The notes under the pieces are model-generated. The model did not search any database. It was given only the letters and a program-made list of their open reading frames with translations, and was not told where the DNA came from. A DNA stretch of 64,000 bases from Nisaea sp. (GTDB lineage Bacteria > Pseudomonadota > Alphaproteobacteria > Thalassobaculales > Thalassobaculaceae): assembly GCF_034670185.1 (NCBI RefSeq), contig NZ_JAXMNY010000002.1, positions 434,001 to 498,000 of the forward strand. The letters are read 5' to 3'. Position 1 is the stretch's first letter; the number at the start of each line of letters is the position of its first letter. Position numbers and translations under genes: made by a program. Of the stretch, positions 52,512-62,125 are shown in pieces.

Positions 52512-53579
52512 TCAGGGCGTGGCCCCGGCCTCCACGCCAATAACCTCCGTAACGGAGGAACAACCGTCCCGTTCAAGCAGCGTGCCAAGCTCCTCGGCAA
52601 TCCGTCGAACGAGACCCGGTCCTTTATATATCAAAGCGGTGTAGAGCTGAACGAGAGAGGCACCGGCCTTGATCTTGGTATAGGCAGCCGCCCCCGAATC
52701 GATGCCGCCGACGCCGATCAGAGGGAGCTTTCCGCCAGTCAGCCGATAGGTCTTTGCCAGGATCGCTGTCGAAGGCTCGAACAGCGGCGCTCCGCTGAGC
52801 CCCCCCATCTCCCCCTTGCTCCCGCCTTTCAGGCTCGCGGGACGGGCAATGGTCGTGTTGGAGACGATCATCCCGTCGATCCCCTCATCCAGCACAACGC
52901 CGACGATCCCCTCAAGCTGCGCATCGTCCAGATCGGGAGCAATTTTCAGCAGGATTGCCGGACCGGTTTCGCCCGTAACATCCACCCGCGCGGCCTTTGC
53001 CGCTCTCAGCAACTCGCGCAACGGCCCTGGCGCCTGCAAATCCCGCAGACCGGGCGTGTTTGGCGAGGAGACGTTGATGGTGATGTAATCGGCGAGCCGC
53101 GCTGTCGCCCGGACGCCTGCCGCATAATCGCTCTCCGGTGTCTCCACACCCTTGTTGGCGCCGACATTGGCCCCGACGATACCTTGCGTCCGGTCACGGC
53201 GTGCGAGGCGGGCCGCTCCGGCTTCAAGGCCGTTGTTATTGAAACCGTTTCGATTGATGACGGCGCCATCCTCCGGCAAGCGGAACAGCCTTGGGCGCGG
53301 ATTGCCCGGCTGCGGGCGCGGCGTCATGGTGCCGACTTCCACAAAAGCGGCGCCAAGCTTCAGGGCGCCGGCAAAGGCTTCCGCATCCTTGTCGAACCCG
53401 GCGGCAATACCGACCGGGTGCGGAAAGCGCAGGCCGAACAGGGATTGCCCGAGGCGTGCATCCGGCACCCAGCCGCCCGTGGACGGGCCGAGCCCGGCGG
53501 ACAAGGCCCGAACGGTAAGACGGTGTGCGGTCTCTGGATCGAGGCAGCGCAGCAGGGGAAGGGCAAGATCAGCCAGCAT
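52512..53579 (-). CDS. pyrD: Dihydroorotate dehydrogenase (quinone), class 2
   Basis: 355 residues. The N-terminal helical membrane-association extension (LADLALPLLRCLDPETAHRL), FMN site GFDKDAEAF, the catalytic Ser in NVSSPNTPGLRD and the C-terminal GVGGIDSG and GASLVQLYTALIY are all present. Oxidises dihydroorotate in pyrimidine synthesis using quinone. The DUF952 gene ends six bases upstream. Confidence 0.97.
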   Translation of the reverse strand: MLADLALPLLRCLDPETAHRLTVRALSAGLGPSTGGWVPDARLGQSLFGLRFPHPVGIAAGFDKDAEAFAGALKLGAAFVEVGTMTPRPQPGNPRPRLFRLPEDGAVINRNGFNNNGLEAGAARLARRDRTQGIVGANVGANKGVETPESDYAAGVRATARLADYITINVSSPNTPGLRDLQAPGPLRELLRAAKAARVDVTGETGPAILLKIAPDLDDAQLEGIVGVVLDEGIDGMIVSNTTIARPASLKGGSKGEMGGLSGAPLFEPSTAILAKTYRLTGGKLPLIGVGGIDSGAAAYTKIKAGASLVQLYTALIYKGPGLVRRIAEELGTLLERDGCSSVTEVIGVEAGATP

Positions 53580-53585
53580 AACCGT

Positions 53586-53951
53586 CTACTCCGCCTTCAT
53601 CGCGGGGAAGACATGCAAACCGTCCTCGCCCAGCGGCAGATCGAATTCGGCGACAACAGCACTGGCCGGCAACGGGCCGTAAAGATGCGGGAACAGCTCC
53701 CCGCCACGGGCCGGCTCCCACTTCAGGGGCTCACCGAGAACCGCGCTGTCCACCTCGAGCAGTACGAGACCGGACTCTCCGCTGCGATGCTTCGCCGCAC
53801 TTCCGACGACCTGAAGTGCCGTCGAGAAATGCAAAAATCCGTCGGCCGTATCCTCACGGGAGCCTTCGTAGGAACCGGCTGCCTTGGCACGATCCCAGTC
53901 GGCCCGGCGCGAGAGGTGGTAAATCCACCTGAATGGTGCTTGCTGTGTCAT
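53586..53951 (-). CDS. DUF952 family protein
   Basis: 121 residues from ATG at 53951. WIYHLSRRADWDRAKAAGSYEG, DTADGFLHFST and GLVLLEVDS are typical of DUF952, a small cytoplasmic fold related to glutathione-binding or ART-like domains; function unknown. It pairs with pyrD (6 bases), an arrangement common in alphaproteobacteria. No good ribosome site is seen. Confidence 0.82.
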   Translation of the reverse strand: MTQQAPFRWIYHLSRRADWDRAKAAGSYEGSREDTADGFLHFSTALQVVGSAAKHRSGESGLVLLEVDSAVLGEPLKWEPARGGELFPHLYGPLPASAVVAEFDLPLGEDGLHVFPAMKAE

Positions 53952-54117
53952 GGCCGGGAGAGTAGCCGCCGACCCGGCCAATCTCAAATTGTTCCGCTCT
54001 TCCTGGAGACAATTGCGTGATTGGCATTGCGCCGGGCGGCGAGCTAAGCTGGTTGCCAATTTCGGGGCGCGTCCGTTGACCCCCGCCAGACCTAAAAATC
54101 TATTCTGGAGCATTCCA

Positions 54118-54963
54118 ATGAAGTCGCTGACGTATCTCGATGGCGAATGGCAAGAAGGCAATCCGCCGGTTCTCGGCCCGGCAACCCTCGCAACCTGGCT
54201 CGGGTCGGTGATTTTCGACGGCGCCCGGTCCTTTGAGGGGACCGCGCCGGACCTCGACCGGCATTGCCAGCGCGCCTGCGCCTCGGCAGAAAAGATGGGC
54301 ATGAAGTCCCCGGTCAGCGCCGAGGAGATCGAACGCCTGGCCCGCGAGGGTATCGCCAAATTCCCGGCCGACACCGCGCTCTATATCAAGCCGCTGATGT
54401 GGGCCGAGGATGGCTGGATCTATCCGGACCCGGCAACCACGCGCTTCATGCTGCATATCTTCGAATCGCCACTGCCGGAGCCGAAGGGCTTTTCCGCCCA
54501 TATCTCCAGCCGGCGCCGTGCGGCCCCGGATCAGGCGCCGACCGATGCCAAGGCCGCCTGCCTTTATCCGAATGCCGGTCGGGCCCTGCGCGAAGCAAAC
54601 GAAGCCGGGTTCGATAATGCCATCATGCTGGATCCGGTCGGCAACGTGGCCGAATTCGCCACCTCCAACGTCTTCATGGCGAAGGACGGCGTGGTGAGAA
54701 CGCCGGTGCCGAACGGAACCTTCCTGAACGGCATTACCCGCCAGCGCATCATCAAGCTGTTGCGTGAGGATGGCGTGACCGTTGAGGAAGCGACCGTCAC
54801 CCCGAAGGACCTGCGGGAAGCAGATGAGCTCTGGTCCACCGGCAACCATGCCAAGGTCACCCCGGTATCCCGGTTCGAGGACAGGGAAATGCAGCCGGGA
54901 CCGATCGCCGCGCGTTGTCGTGAACTCTATTGGGGTTACGCGAAGAAAAACGCGGCGCTCTAG
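54118..54963 (+). CDS. ilvE: Class IV aminotransferase, branched-chain (IlvE-like)
   Basis: 281 residues from ATG at 54118 with GGAG seven bases before. GSVIFDGARSFEG near the N-terminus, the K in ATDAKAACLYPNA-type region and EFATSNVFMAKDG are those of fold-IV enzymes. Branched-chain specificity is likely but D-amino acid and lyase relatives cannot be excluded. Cytoplasmic. Confidence 0.85.
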   Translation: MKSLTYLDGEWQEGNPPVLGPATLATWLGSVIFDGARSFEGTAPDLDRHCQRACASAEKMGMKSPVSAEEIERLAREGIAKFPADTALYIKPLMWAEDGWIYPDPATTRFMLHIFESPLPEPKGFSAHISSRRRAAPDQAPTDAKAACLYPNAGRALREANEAGFDNAIMLDPVGNVAEFATSNVFMAKDGVVRTPVPNGTFLNGITRQRIIKLLREDGVTVEEATVTPKDLREADELWSTGNHAKVTPVSRFEDREMQPGPIAARCRELYWGYAKKNAAL

Positions 54964-54984
54964 GGAGCGGCGCGCAACAAACAG

Positions 54985-55018
54985 CGTCAATCCGTGGCGG
55001 CTTCGCTGCGGATTGACG
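54985..55018. terminator. Hairpin between ilvE-like and folB genes
   Basis: A perfect 10-bp outer stem (CGTCAATCCG with CGGATTGACG) with an inner GCG/CGC stem. No T-run, so a weak terminator or 3' stabiliser for the two convergent genes. Confidence 0.5.
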
Positions 55019-55063
55019 AACGATTGGCCTGCGGAAGTTCCTCCGGGTCAGCTTTCCGGCGGC

Positions 55064-55525
55064 TCAGCTTTCCGGACGGAATTTCTCGATCAGGGTGCCG
55101 ACGCCGCCGACATCCTTGAAGATATCGAGCTTCTCGACCTCGACCTTTACCGCCAGCACGCGGCGATCATCGAAAGCGAGCTCGCAAATCCGTTCCGCGA
55201 ACCCTTCGACTAGCAGGACATGTCCCGCTTCGGCGATCATGCGGATACGACCGATGAAGGTCTCGTAACAGAAGACCCGGCTGTAATGGCTGCCGATACC
55301 CTCTTCCGGATAATCCAGGGTCAGGTCGACCGAGATCTTGACCCGCTGCGGGTCCGCCTTTTCGAACTCATGCACGCCGATGAACATGTTGAGCACGAGG
55401 TCACGGATACGCACCGTGTAGCCTGAACGGGGTTTCGCATTGGGGGCCGCATCGCGGACCACATCCAGCGGCGTCACATTATCGCCAATCAGGTCTCTCG
55501 CCACCGGCTCTTCCCTTCGTTTCAT
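55064..55525 (-). CDS. folB: Dihydroneopterin aldolase-like protein
   Basis: About 153 residues from ATG at 55525. The FolB core is RIRDLVLNMFIGVHEFEKAD and VEGFAERICELAF, with the Lys of VKVEVEKLD and Glu near the active site. An N-terminal extension of about 30 residues is unusual. Works in folate synthesis, converting dihydroneopterin. The two extra N-terminal segments might indicate a paralogue, so moderately sure. Confidence 0.8.
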   Translation of the reverse strand: MKRREEPVARDLIGDNVTPLDVVRDAAPNAKPRSGYTVRIRDLVLNMFIGVHEFEKADPQRVKISVDLTLDYPEEGIGSHYSRVFCYETFIGRIRMIAEAGHVLLVEGFAERICELAFDDRRVLAVKVEVEKLDIFKDVGGVGTLIEKFRPES

Positions 55526-55631
55526 CCCGATCCAGCCGCCATGCGTATCGCATTGAGCGCTCCGCGAACATCCGAAATCCGTCACGAAACCGCAATTTCC
55601 GACAGGACGGCTGGATCAGGGCGACGCAATG

Positions 55632-55955
55632 TCAGGTTTTGATATCGAAGAAATCGACCGGCTTCATCAGAATGTTCTGCTGTTCCACAAGGCCGCCGAA
55701 TTCCGCGCTGTGCTTGGTATAAGTGAGCCAATCCGGATCGGCCCACATGGCCGCCCGCTTGGCTTCGCGGTCGCCCGCGCTCTCGTAGACCCAGATATGG
55801 ATATACTGGTTCGGGTTGCCGGTTTCAGTGACCATGTAGGCAAGCGGCTGGCCCAGATGCTTTGTCTGCGGCGCCTTGCCGTATTTCTCGTAAATCTCGA
55901 GATGTTTTTTGATGGAGCCGGGACGGCAGGTATAGGTACGTACGTCGAGCAGCAT
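55632..55955 (-). CDS. NIPSNAP family protein
   Basis: 107 residues from ATG at 55955 with GGGAGG ahead. LLDVRTYTCRPGSIKKHL, YMVTETGNPNQYIHIW and KRAAMWADPDW match NIPSNAP ferredoxin-like (dimeric alpha-beta barrel) domains. Function unknown in bacteria. Downstream of the nucleotidase gene, not coupled. Confidence 0.85.
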   Translation of the reverse strand: MLLDVRTYTCRPGSIKKHLEIYEKYGKAPQTKHLGQPLAYMVTETGNPNQYIHIWVYESAGDREAKRAAMWADPDWLTYTKHSAEFGGLVEQQNILMKPVDFFDIKT

Positions 55956-56109
55956 GGAATCCTCCCAAAAATTCAAAGTCCGTGCGCAGCATAAGCGGTG
56001 CAGCGCGCCCCCTCCAGCGCCGAGCAGGAATTAGAGGCGCGACGGCAGGGAGACAGTCCCAGGGCATCAGCCCCAAAAAGATCAGTCCAAGAAGATCAGT
56101 CCGGGAACA

Positions 56110-57630
56110 TCAGTCCAGGCGGCGCACCCGTCCCTCAACGCCGGCTTTGACGCCACCGCTCTTCTGGACATAGTCGATGACCTGGCTTGCCATCAGGCGC
56201 GCCGAACTTGCATCGACGACGATCTCGCCTTTCTCGAAAGCGGTGTAGCCATCACCGCCTCTGGCGATGAAATCGTTGACTGCAATGACGTAGACCTTGC
56301 CGAGATCGAGAGGTGTATCCGCGACTTTCACTTCAGACACCCGGGAGCCTGCTGGCTTGCGGCCGTCAAAGGCAAAACTGATGCCGGAAACATGCGGAAA
56401 ACGGCCAGCCCCCTTCTCTACCTGCGAGACCCCGTTTTCCAGGGCCGCGCGCAGGTCCGATCCCTTCAGCCGCATGGTCACCGTCCGGTTGCCGAAGGGC
56501 AATTCCGTCAGCACATCCTTTCGGGTCAACGTGCGGCCCGCCGGGTAATTGGTGTCCCCGCGAATACCGCCACCGTTTGTGATCGCCGCATCGGCACCTG
56601 TCGCCGTCCTCATCGCATCGGCAATCAGATTCCCGAAAGCGTTTTCCGCCGAACGCACGGAGGCCCGACGGGTATCGAGCGCGACCTCGGTGACACCGAC
56701 TTCGATCGCAAGTTCGCGGTCCAGCTTTGAGCTAAAGGCCGAGACTTTCGCCGCAAGGACAGGGTCCGGTTCCACATCTGTTGTATTGATTAGCGAGAAG
56801 CTCGGTTGCCAGACCAGTTGCGGCCCGTTCCGGCCCTCGACCCGGTCGACGGTGAGATCCATGATCCCGACGAAATTACCCTGGCTGCCGGACTTCAGGA
56901 TGGCCTGCTTTCCGTCATAGAGCACCAGAACGAGGTGGTCGTGACCGCCGAGCAGAATGTCGATACCGGCCACCTGACGCAGCGTCTCCAGATCTTTTTG
57001 ATAAACCGCGTGGGTCAGGGCGATGACAAGGTCCGCGCCGTCCTTGCGCAGCTCCGCCACGACCTCCTTAGCCGTTTCGGCGAGCGGCGCGAAACCGACA
57101 TCGGGGCCGGAGCTCGAAAGGCTCGGCGTATCGGTCGTGGTCAGACCGAGAAGCCCGATCTTGTACTCACCCGCCGTCACCAGGCGCGACCGCTCGGCAC
57201 CGGGAAAGCCGGGCTTGCCCTTGTAGGAGATATTACTGCCGAGGACCGGATATTTGGCTTCCTTCAGACGCTGCTTCAGGACATCCGGGCCAAAATCGAA
57301 TTCATGATTGCCGAGTACGGCCGCATCGAAACCGATGGCATTTGCCAGGGCCACCATATGGGCGCCCTTGTCGAAGCCGGACAACAGGGAGGGCGAGAGC
57401 ATGTCGCCGCCGAAGGTCAGCAGCACCTGCCCGCCTTCGGCCTCGACCCGATCACGCTCGTAACGCGCAATACTGGCGATCTTCGCGGCCCCACCGGCCC
57501 CGTCCCTTGCATCGAGCCGATCCCAGTCATTCACGTGAACGATCGACAGACGCAGCGGCTCCGCATAGGCCGGAGACCCGCAAACAGCGAACAGCGTGAG
57601 CAGCAGTAACGTATGGAGCGCGGCGCGCAT
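56110..57630 (-). CDS. Periplasmic 5'-nucleotidase / metallophosphatase
   Basis: 506 residues from ATG at 57630 (signal peptide MRAALHTLLLLTLFAVCGSP, GGAGAGAAG ahead). The N-terminal metal-binding domain has HVNDWDRL, GGDMLSP, LGNHEFDFG and GHDHLV; the C-terminal 5_nucleotid_C domain has NGGGIRGDTNYPAG and VAVNDFIARGGDGYT-type motifs. Hydrolyses nucleotides in the periplasm for salvage. Confidence 0.92.
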   Translation of the reverse strand: MRAALHTLLLLTLFAVCGSPAYAEPLRLSIVHVNDWDRLDARDGAGGAAKIASIARYERDRVEAEGGQVLLTFGGDMLSPSLLSGFDKGAHMVALANAIGFDAAVLGNHEFDFGPDVLKQRLKEAKYPVLGSNISYKGKPGFPGAERSRLVTAGEYKIGLLGLTTTDTPSLSSSGPDVGFAPLAETAKEVVAELRKDGADLVIALTHAVYQKDLETLRQVAGIDILLGGHDHLVLVLYDGKQAILKSGSQGNFVGIMDLTVDRVEGRNGPQLVWQPSFSLINTTDVEPDPVLAAKVSAFSSKLDRELAIEVGVTEVALDTRRASVRSAENAFGNLIADAMRTATGADAAITNGGGIRGDTNYPAGRTLTRKDVLTELPFGNRTVTMRLKGSDLRAALENGVSQVEKGAGRFPHVSGISFAFDGRKPAGSRVSEVKVADTPLDLGKVYVIAVNDFIARGGDGYTAFEKGEIVVDASSARLMASQVIDYVQKSGGVKAGVEGRVRRLD

Positions 57631-57717
57631 GGCTTCTCTCCGTAAACAGACCAGTCGAAGACTAGCCTGTTTTACGGGAAATTTCACCAACCACCATGAA
57701 AAGCCTCGGCTATTCCG

Positions 57718-59589
57718 CTAGGCGGACCGGCGCATCTCCGCGCGGCGGTTCCGTGGCGTATCCTCGTCGAAGAGGTTGGTCAGCTGGTCCATCATGGTCC
57801 CGCCAAGCTGCTCGGCATCCACGATTGTCACCGCCCGGCGGTAATAGCGCGTCACATCGTGCCCGATACCGATCGCGACCAACTCAACCGGAGACTTGTT
57901 CTCGATATACTGGATGACTTCGCGCAGATGGCGCTCCAGATAGTTCCCCGGATTGATGGAGAGCGTAGAATCGTCAACCGGCGCGCCGTCTGAAATTACC
58001 ATCAGGATGCGGCGTTCTTCCGGCCGTGCCAGCAGGCGCTGGTGCGCCCAGAGCAGGGCCTCGCCGTCGATGTTTTCCTTCAGGATACCCTCGCGTAACA
58101 TCAGGCCGAGAGACTTCCGCGCGTGGCGCCAGGGCGCGTCCGCAGATTTGTAGACGATGTGACGGAGATCGTTGAGACGTCCTGGATTGACCGGCTTGCC
58201 GCCCTGAATCCAGTTTTCCCGCGACATGCCGCCCTTCCAGGCCTTGGTCGTGAAACCGAGAACCTCGACCTTCACGCCGCAGCGCTCGAGCGTGCGGGCG
58301 AGAATGTCCGCGCTCATCGCCGCGATGGAGATCGGCCGGCCGCGCATGGAGCCGGAATTGTCGATCAACAGGGTCACGACCGTATCCCGGAAATCCGTAT
58401 CCTTCTCCATCTTGTAGGAGAGCGAGCTGTCCGGCTGCACCACCACGCGGGACAACCGCGCGGCATCGAGAATGCCTTCTTCCAGATCGAACTGCCAGGA
58501 GCGGTTCTGCTTTGCCATCAGCTTGCGCTGCATCCGGTTGGCGAGCCGCCCGATCATGCCCTGAAGGTGGCTGAGCTGTTGGTCCAGCAGCGCCCGCAGC
58601 CGGGCCAGTTCTTCCGCGTCGCAGAGTTCGTCCGCCCTGACGACCTCGTCATATTCGGTCGTGTAGGCGTGATAGCTCTTCAGCAAGCGGTTGCTGTCGT
58701 CGGCATTGTGCATCTGCGGCGGTGTGCCGGGATTGGCCGGCTGCTCGTCACCCTCGCCGGGCTCGAAGTCGCCATCCTCGGTATCTTCGCCCTCACCGGC
58801 CTCGTCGCCGGAATCCATATCGGACGGAACCATTTCGGAGGATGTGCTGTCTTCCGCGGTGCCTTGCGTGCCGCTATCGTTCAGCTCCTCGCCTTCGCCG
58901 CCATCGTCTTCCGCCTCGGAGTCGGAATTCGACTCGTCGGTCATGCCGTCGTCGCCAATTTCAAGATCGAGTTCGCTGATCAACTGGCGGGATAGTTCCG
59001 CATAGGCTTCCTGGTCCTCGAGATGGCTCGACAGCTCCGAGAGCGTGTCGCCGATCTTTGAGTTGACCCACGGACGCCAGAGATCGACCGCGCCCTGCGC
59101 GCATTCCGGCGGCGGAGAGCCGGTGATCGCCTCGCGGGCCATCAGCCGGACCACTTCGGAAAGAGCAACCTCGTCCTTGTCGGTGACGCCTTCCAGGCCC
59201 TGCTTCTGGTAACGCTGCTCCATCGCCGCTTCGAGGTTCTGGGCAACGCCGGACATCCGCATGGCACCAAGCGCCTCGACCCGGGCCTGCTCGGCCGCAT
59301 CGAAGATTTCCAGCGCGGCCTGACCGGACGGCTGGCGGCGGGCATGGGTCGCCGCATCATGAAAGCGGAGCTTCAGGGCAAGGCTGTCTGCCTCGCCGCG
59401 AACCCGCGCCACATCCTCGGCCGGAAGTCCGCGCGGCGGGGACGGCAGGCGCACCCGGTCACCCGAGACACTGGCCTGATCCGCACCATAGGTGACCTCA
59501 AGCTCCTTCTCGTGGGCCATCGCCCGCACGCAGGATGCTGTCGCGCGCTTGAAATCCTCAAGCCGGTCGTCGTCCGCCATAGATGCCAT
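57718..59589 (-). CDS. cobT: Cobaltochelatase subunit CobT
   Basis: 623 residues from ATG at 59589 (the open frame to 59709 overlaps cobS). An acidic central domain (ESNSDSEAEDDGGEGEEL) and a C-terminal VWA domain (VVTLLIDNSGSMRGRPIS, MIDAS) are typical of CobT, which with CobS and CobN inserts cobalt into hydrogenobyrinic acid diamide in aerobic B12 synthesis. It follows cobS by 26 bases. Confidence 0.96.
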   Translation of the reverse strand: MASMADDDRLEDFKRATASCVRAMAHEKELEVTYGADQASVSGDRVRLPSPPRGLPAEDVARVRGEADSLALKLRFHDAATHARRQPSGQAALEIFDAAEQARVEALGAMRMSGVAQNLEAAMEQRYQKQGLEGVTDKDEVALSEVVRLMAREAITGSPPPECAQGAVDLWRPWVNSKIGDTLSELSSHLEDQEAYAELSRQLISELDLEIGDDGMTDESNSDSEAEDDGGEGEELNDSGTQGTAEDSTSSEMVPSDMDSGDEAGEGEDTEDGDFEPGEGDEQPANPGTPPQMHNADDSNRLLKSYHAYTTEYDEVVRADELCDAEELARLRALLDQQLSHLQGMIGRLANRMQRKLMAKQNRSWQFDLEEGILDAARLSRVVVQPDSSLSYKMEKDTDFRDTVVTLLIDNSGSMRGRPISIAAMSADILARTLERCGVKVEVLGFTTKAWKGGMSRENWIQGGKPVNPGRLNDLRHIVYKSADAPWRHARKSLGLMLREGILKENIDGEALLWAHQRLLARPEERRILMVISDGAPVDDSTLSINPGNYLERHLREVIQYIENKSPVELVAIGIGHDVTRYYRRAVTIVDAEQLGGTMMDQLTNLFDEDTPRNRRAEMRRSA

Positions 59590-59615
59590 CGGGTCCTGTC
59601 CGCGCCGCTTTTTCT

Positions 59616-60617
59616 CTATTCCGCCGCGCGGATGCTGGTCTCCGGCAGATCGGTCCCGAAGCAACGCTGATAGAATTCGGAAACCGTGGCCTGCTCGACC
59701 TCGTCGCACTTGTTCAGGAAGGTCAGGCGGAATGCCGTCGCGACATCCTCGAAGATGGACGCGTTTTCGGCCCAGGTGATCACAGTCCGTGGCGACATAA
59801 CGGTGGAGATGTCTCCGGCGATGAAACCGGCCCGGGTGAGATCAGCCAGCGAGACCATGTTGGAGATCGTCTCGCGGCCTTCCGGCGTATCGTAGCTCGG
59901 CAGTTTCGCCAGAACGATATCCACCTCACGGTCATGCGGCAGATAGTTCAGCGTAGTGACCACGTTCCAGCGGTCCATCTGACCCTGGTTGATCTGCTGG
60001 GTGCCGTGATAGAGCCCGGTGGTATCGCCAAGGCCGACCGTGTTGGCAGTGGAGAAGAGGCGGAAATACTTGTTCGGATGAATGACCTTGTTGGTGTCCA
60101 GCAGGGTCATCTTGCCGTCGGCTTCCAGCACGCGCTGGATCACGAACATCACGTCGGCCCGGCCGGCATCGTATTCGTCGAACACCAGCGCCACGCTGTT
60201 CTGCAGCGCCCAGGGCAGGATACCTTCACGGAACTCTGTGACCTGCTTGCCGTCGCGCAGAACGATCGCGTCCTTGCCAATCAGATCGATACGGCTGATG
60301 TGGCTGTCGAGGTTCACCCGGACGCACGGCCAGTTGAGGCGCGCCGCGACCTGCTCGATATGGGTCGATTTTCCAGTGCCGTGATAGCCCTGGATCATGA
60401 CCCGGCGGTTGTGAGCGAAACCGGCCAGAATGGCGAGCGTGGTCTGCTTGTCGAACAGATAGGTCGGGTCCAGCGTCGGGACGTAGTCGCTCGGCTCGCT
60501 GAAAGCCGGTACCTTCATATCGACATCGATGCCAAAGGTCTCGCGAACCGAGACCTCGGTGTCCGGGGCTTCGATATGGTGCGCAGGCTTGCGCTCGTAA
60601 ACATGTGCTGCCGACAT
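59616..60617 (-). CDS. cobS: Cobaltochelatase subunit CobS (AAA+)
   Basis: 333 residues. Walker A is GYHGTGKSTHIEQ, Walker B is LVFDEYDAGR, and an arginine finger region lies in the C-terminal half. AAA+ ATPase partner of CobT in the cobaltochelatase. The start is ATG at 60617. No cobN is in the window. Confidence 0.96.
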   Translation of the reverse strand: MSAAHVYERKPAHHIEAPDTEVSVRETFGIDVDMKVPAFSEPSDYVPTLDPTYLFDKQTTLAILAGFAHNRRVMIQGYHGTGKSTHIEQVAARLNWPCVRVNLDSHISRIDLIGKDAIVLRDGKQVTEFREGILPWALQNSVALVFDEYDAGRADVMFVIQRVLEADGKMTLLDTNKVIHPNKYFRLFSTANTVGLGDTTGLYHGTQQINQGQMDRWNVVTTLNYLPHDREVDIVLAKLPSYDTPEGRETISNMVSLADLTRAGFIAGDISTVMSPRTVITWAENASIFEDVATAFRLTFLNKCDEVEQATVSEFYQRCFGTDLPETSIRAAE

Positions 60618-60685
60618 GGCCCTATTCCCAAATGATGTGGGTGACTATCAGGTACGGGAGCAACCGTAACCGGGCTCCCAAGCCT

Positions 60686-61264
60686 TCAAGTTAGAAACTT
60701 TTTCAAAGTCGTATAGGCCTCGTTGATGATTTTCAACCGTTCTTCGGCCTCTTTATTCCCGCCATTCGCGTCGGGGTGATGTTTTTTCACAAGCTGCTTG
60801 TAGCGGGTTTTCAACTCCAGCTCGGTGACCGGCGGGGCCAACCCCATGATCGCGAAAGCTTTTCCCTCTGCCGTCTCGCTGCCGGGACGCTTGGGACCGG
60901 AACCGGACGCCGCCTCCATGTCCTCGTCACCATTGAGCGCACCGAACGGGTCTCTGTATTCACCGGCAACAAACTTGCGATATGCGGCGGCGGTGCCCAG
61001 CGGCCAGGTCGGCCGGTCCCAGGTGACCGAGCGCCGGATCTCCCGCTCCAGCTCCTCGGCAGACGCACCTTCGTAGTAGTTCCATTGCTTGTTATATTGC
61101 CGGACATGATCGAGGCAGAACCAGTAATAGTCGGATAGGTCACTGCGCGCCTTGGGCGCCCGGTGCTCGCCCACGGACCTGCATCCAGGCGCATCGCAGT
61201 GCCGGTAACCGGGTTCGGTACCGTAAGTGTCGATCTTCAGGGATTCGCTCTGCGCCTTCCGCAT
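60686..61264 (-). CDS. J-domain protein with N-terminal Cys motif
   Basis: 192 residues. A C-terminal J domain (HPD in KKHHPDANGGN) follows an N-terminal CDAPGC and WFCLDH Cys-rich segment that may bind a metal. Sits upstream of cobS-cobT, an arrangement known in alphaproteobacteria; it probably helps assembly of the chelatase or acts as a DnaK co-chaperone. Gap of 68 bases to cobS. Confidence 0.85.
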   Translation of the reverse strand: MRKAQSESLKIDTYGTEPGYRHCDAPGCRSVGEHRAPKARSDLSDYYWFCLDHVRQYNKQWNYYEGASAEELEREIRRSVTWDRPTWPLGTAAAYRKFVAGEYRDPFGALNGDEDMEAASGSGPKRPGSETAEGKAFAIMGLAPPVTELELKTRYKQLVKKHHPDANGGNKEAEERLKIINEAYTTLKKFLT

Positions 61265-61381
61265 ACCGTGGATTCCAAATTGTCGCTGGTCCAGCCCATG
61301 CTAGACATCGAAAATGCGGTTCTCGCCCCGCCATATAAACCAGATAGCTCCCCGGAGGGGGGCAAACAGGGAGACAAGTTA

Positions 61382-61648
61382 ATGTCCGTGACTGAGACGA
61401 TCAAAGTCAAATTAACGTCCGCGTTCACGCCAGAGCATCTCGCGGTCATCGACGACTCGCAGAAACATCAGGGCCATGGCGGCTGGCGCGAGGGTGGGGA
61501 AACCCATTTCAATGTCGAGATCACGTCCGACGCTTTCACGGGAAAATCCCGTGTGGACCGCCAGCGCATGGTGCATGAGGTGCTTGCCGCGGAGTTGGCG
61601 GACCGTGTCCACGCCCTGTCTATCCGGGCAAAAGCGCCGCAGGAGTGA
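61382..61648 (+). CDS. BolA family protein
   Basis: 88 residues from ATG at 61382, with GGGAG ahead. The BolA motif is FNVEITSDAFTGKSRVDRQRMV, with a His in the loop (HQGHGG). BolA proteins bind Fe-S clusters with monothiol glutaredoxins. Divergent from the J-domain gene (117 bases). Confidence 0.93.
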   Translation: MSVTETIKVKLTSAFTPEHLAVIDDSQKHQGHGGWREGGETHFNVEITSDAFTGKSRVDRQRMVHEVLAAELADRVHALSIRAKAPQE

Positions 61649-61792
61649 CCGGGCCAAAATAGTTAAAATGCAATCAATAGAGGATCAATGTATAAATAAT
61701 CGTTTTTTAGTTGCGTTCAATTTACATACACTGATACACCAGACTTTAATCTGCCGAAATCCGGCTAGGACAGAACGTTTGCGGATAACACG
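61649..61792. other. AT-rich promoter region before the second RHH gene
   Basis: 144 bases, clearly AT-richer than the flanks (ATAAATAATCGTTTTTTAG). Probably contains the promoter of the RHH_4 gene. No repeat or gene. Confidence 0.45.
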
Positions 61793-62125
61793 GTGTCAAC
61801 TCTCTTAAGCAAGAACGTATTAGTCGATGGCCATCGAACCAGCATGAGGCTGGAGCCGGCCATGTGGGACGCGCTCGCCCAGATCGCGGCGCGGGAAAAA
61901 CTCACCATTCATCAGATCTGCGGAATTGTGAATCAGCACAGGGTGAACACATCCCTCACCTCGGCAACACGGGTCTTCATCCTGGGTTATTTTCGCGTCC
62001 TCGCAATCAGCCTGGAGCGCGACACACCCGGGGATTCCGAGCGTTCGATCATGACCAGGGTGTTCCGGCAGACGGAGGAATTCCGCAACACGCCGTACAA
62101 CAACCGTTACGCCGGGTCCTTGTAG
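61793..62125 (+). CDS. Ribbon-helix-helix domain protein (RHH_4), second copy
   Basis: 110 residues, RHH_4 core KNVLVDGHRTSMRLEPAMWD and VNTSLTSATRVFILGYFR. It is a paralogue of the protein at 49877, aligned over the strand and both helices. The C-terminus is polar. Its 3' end overlaps the convergent DUF2889 gene by 19 bases. Confidence 0.8.
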   Translation: MSTLLSKNVLVDGHRTSMRLEPAMWDALAQIAAREKLTIHQICGIVNQHRVNTSLTSATRVFILGYFRVLAISLERDTPGDSERSIMTRVFRQTEEFRNTPYNNRYAGSL

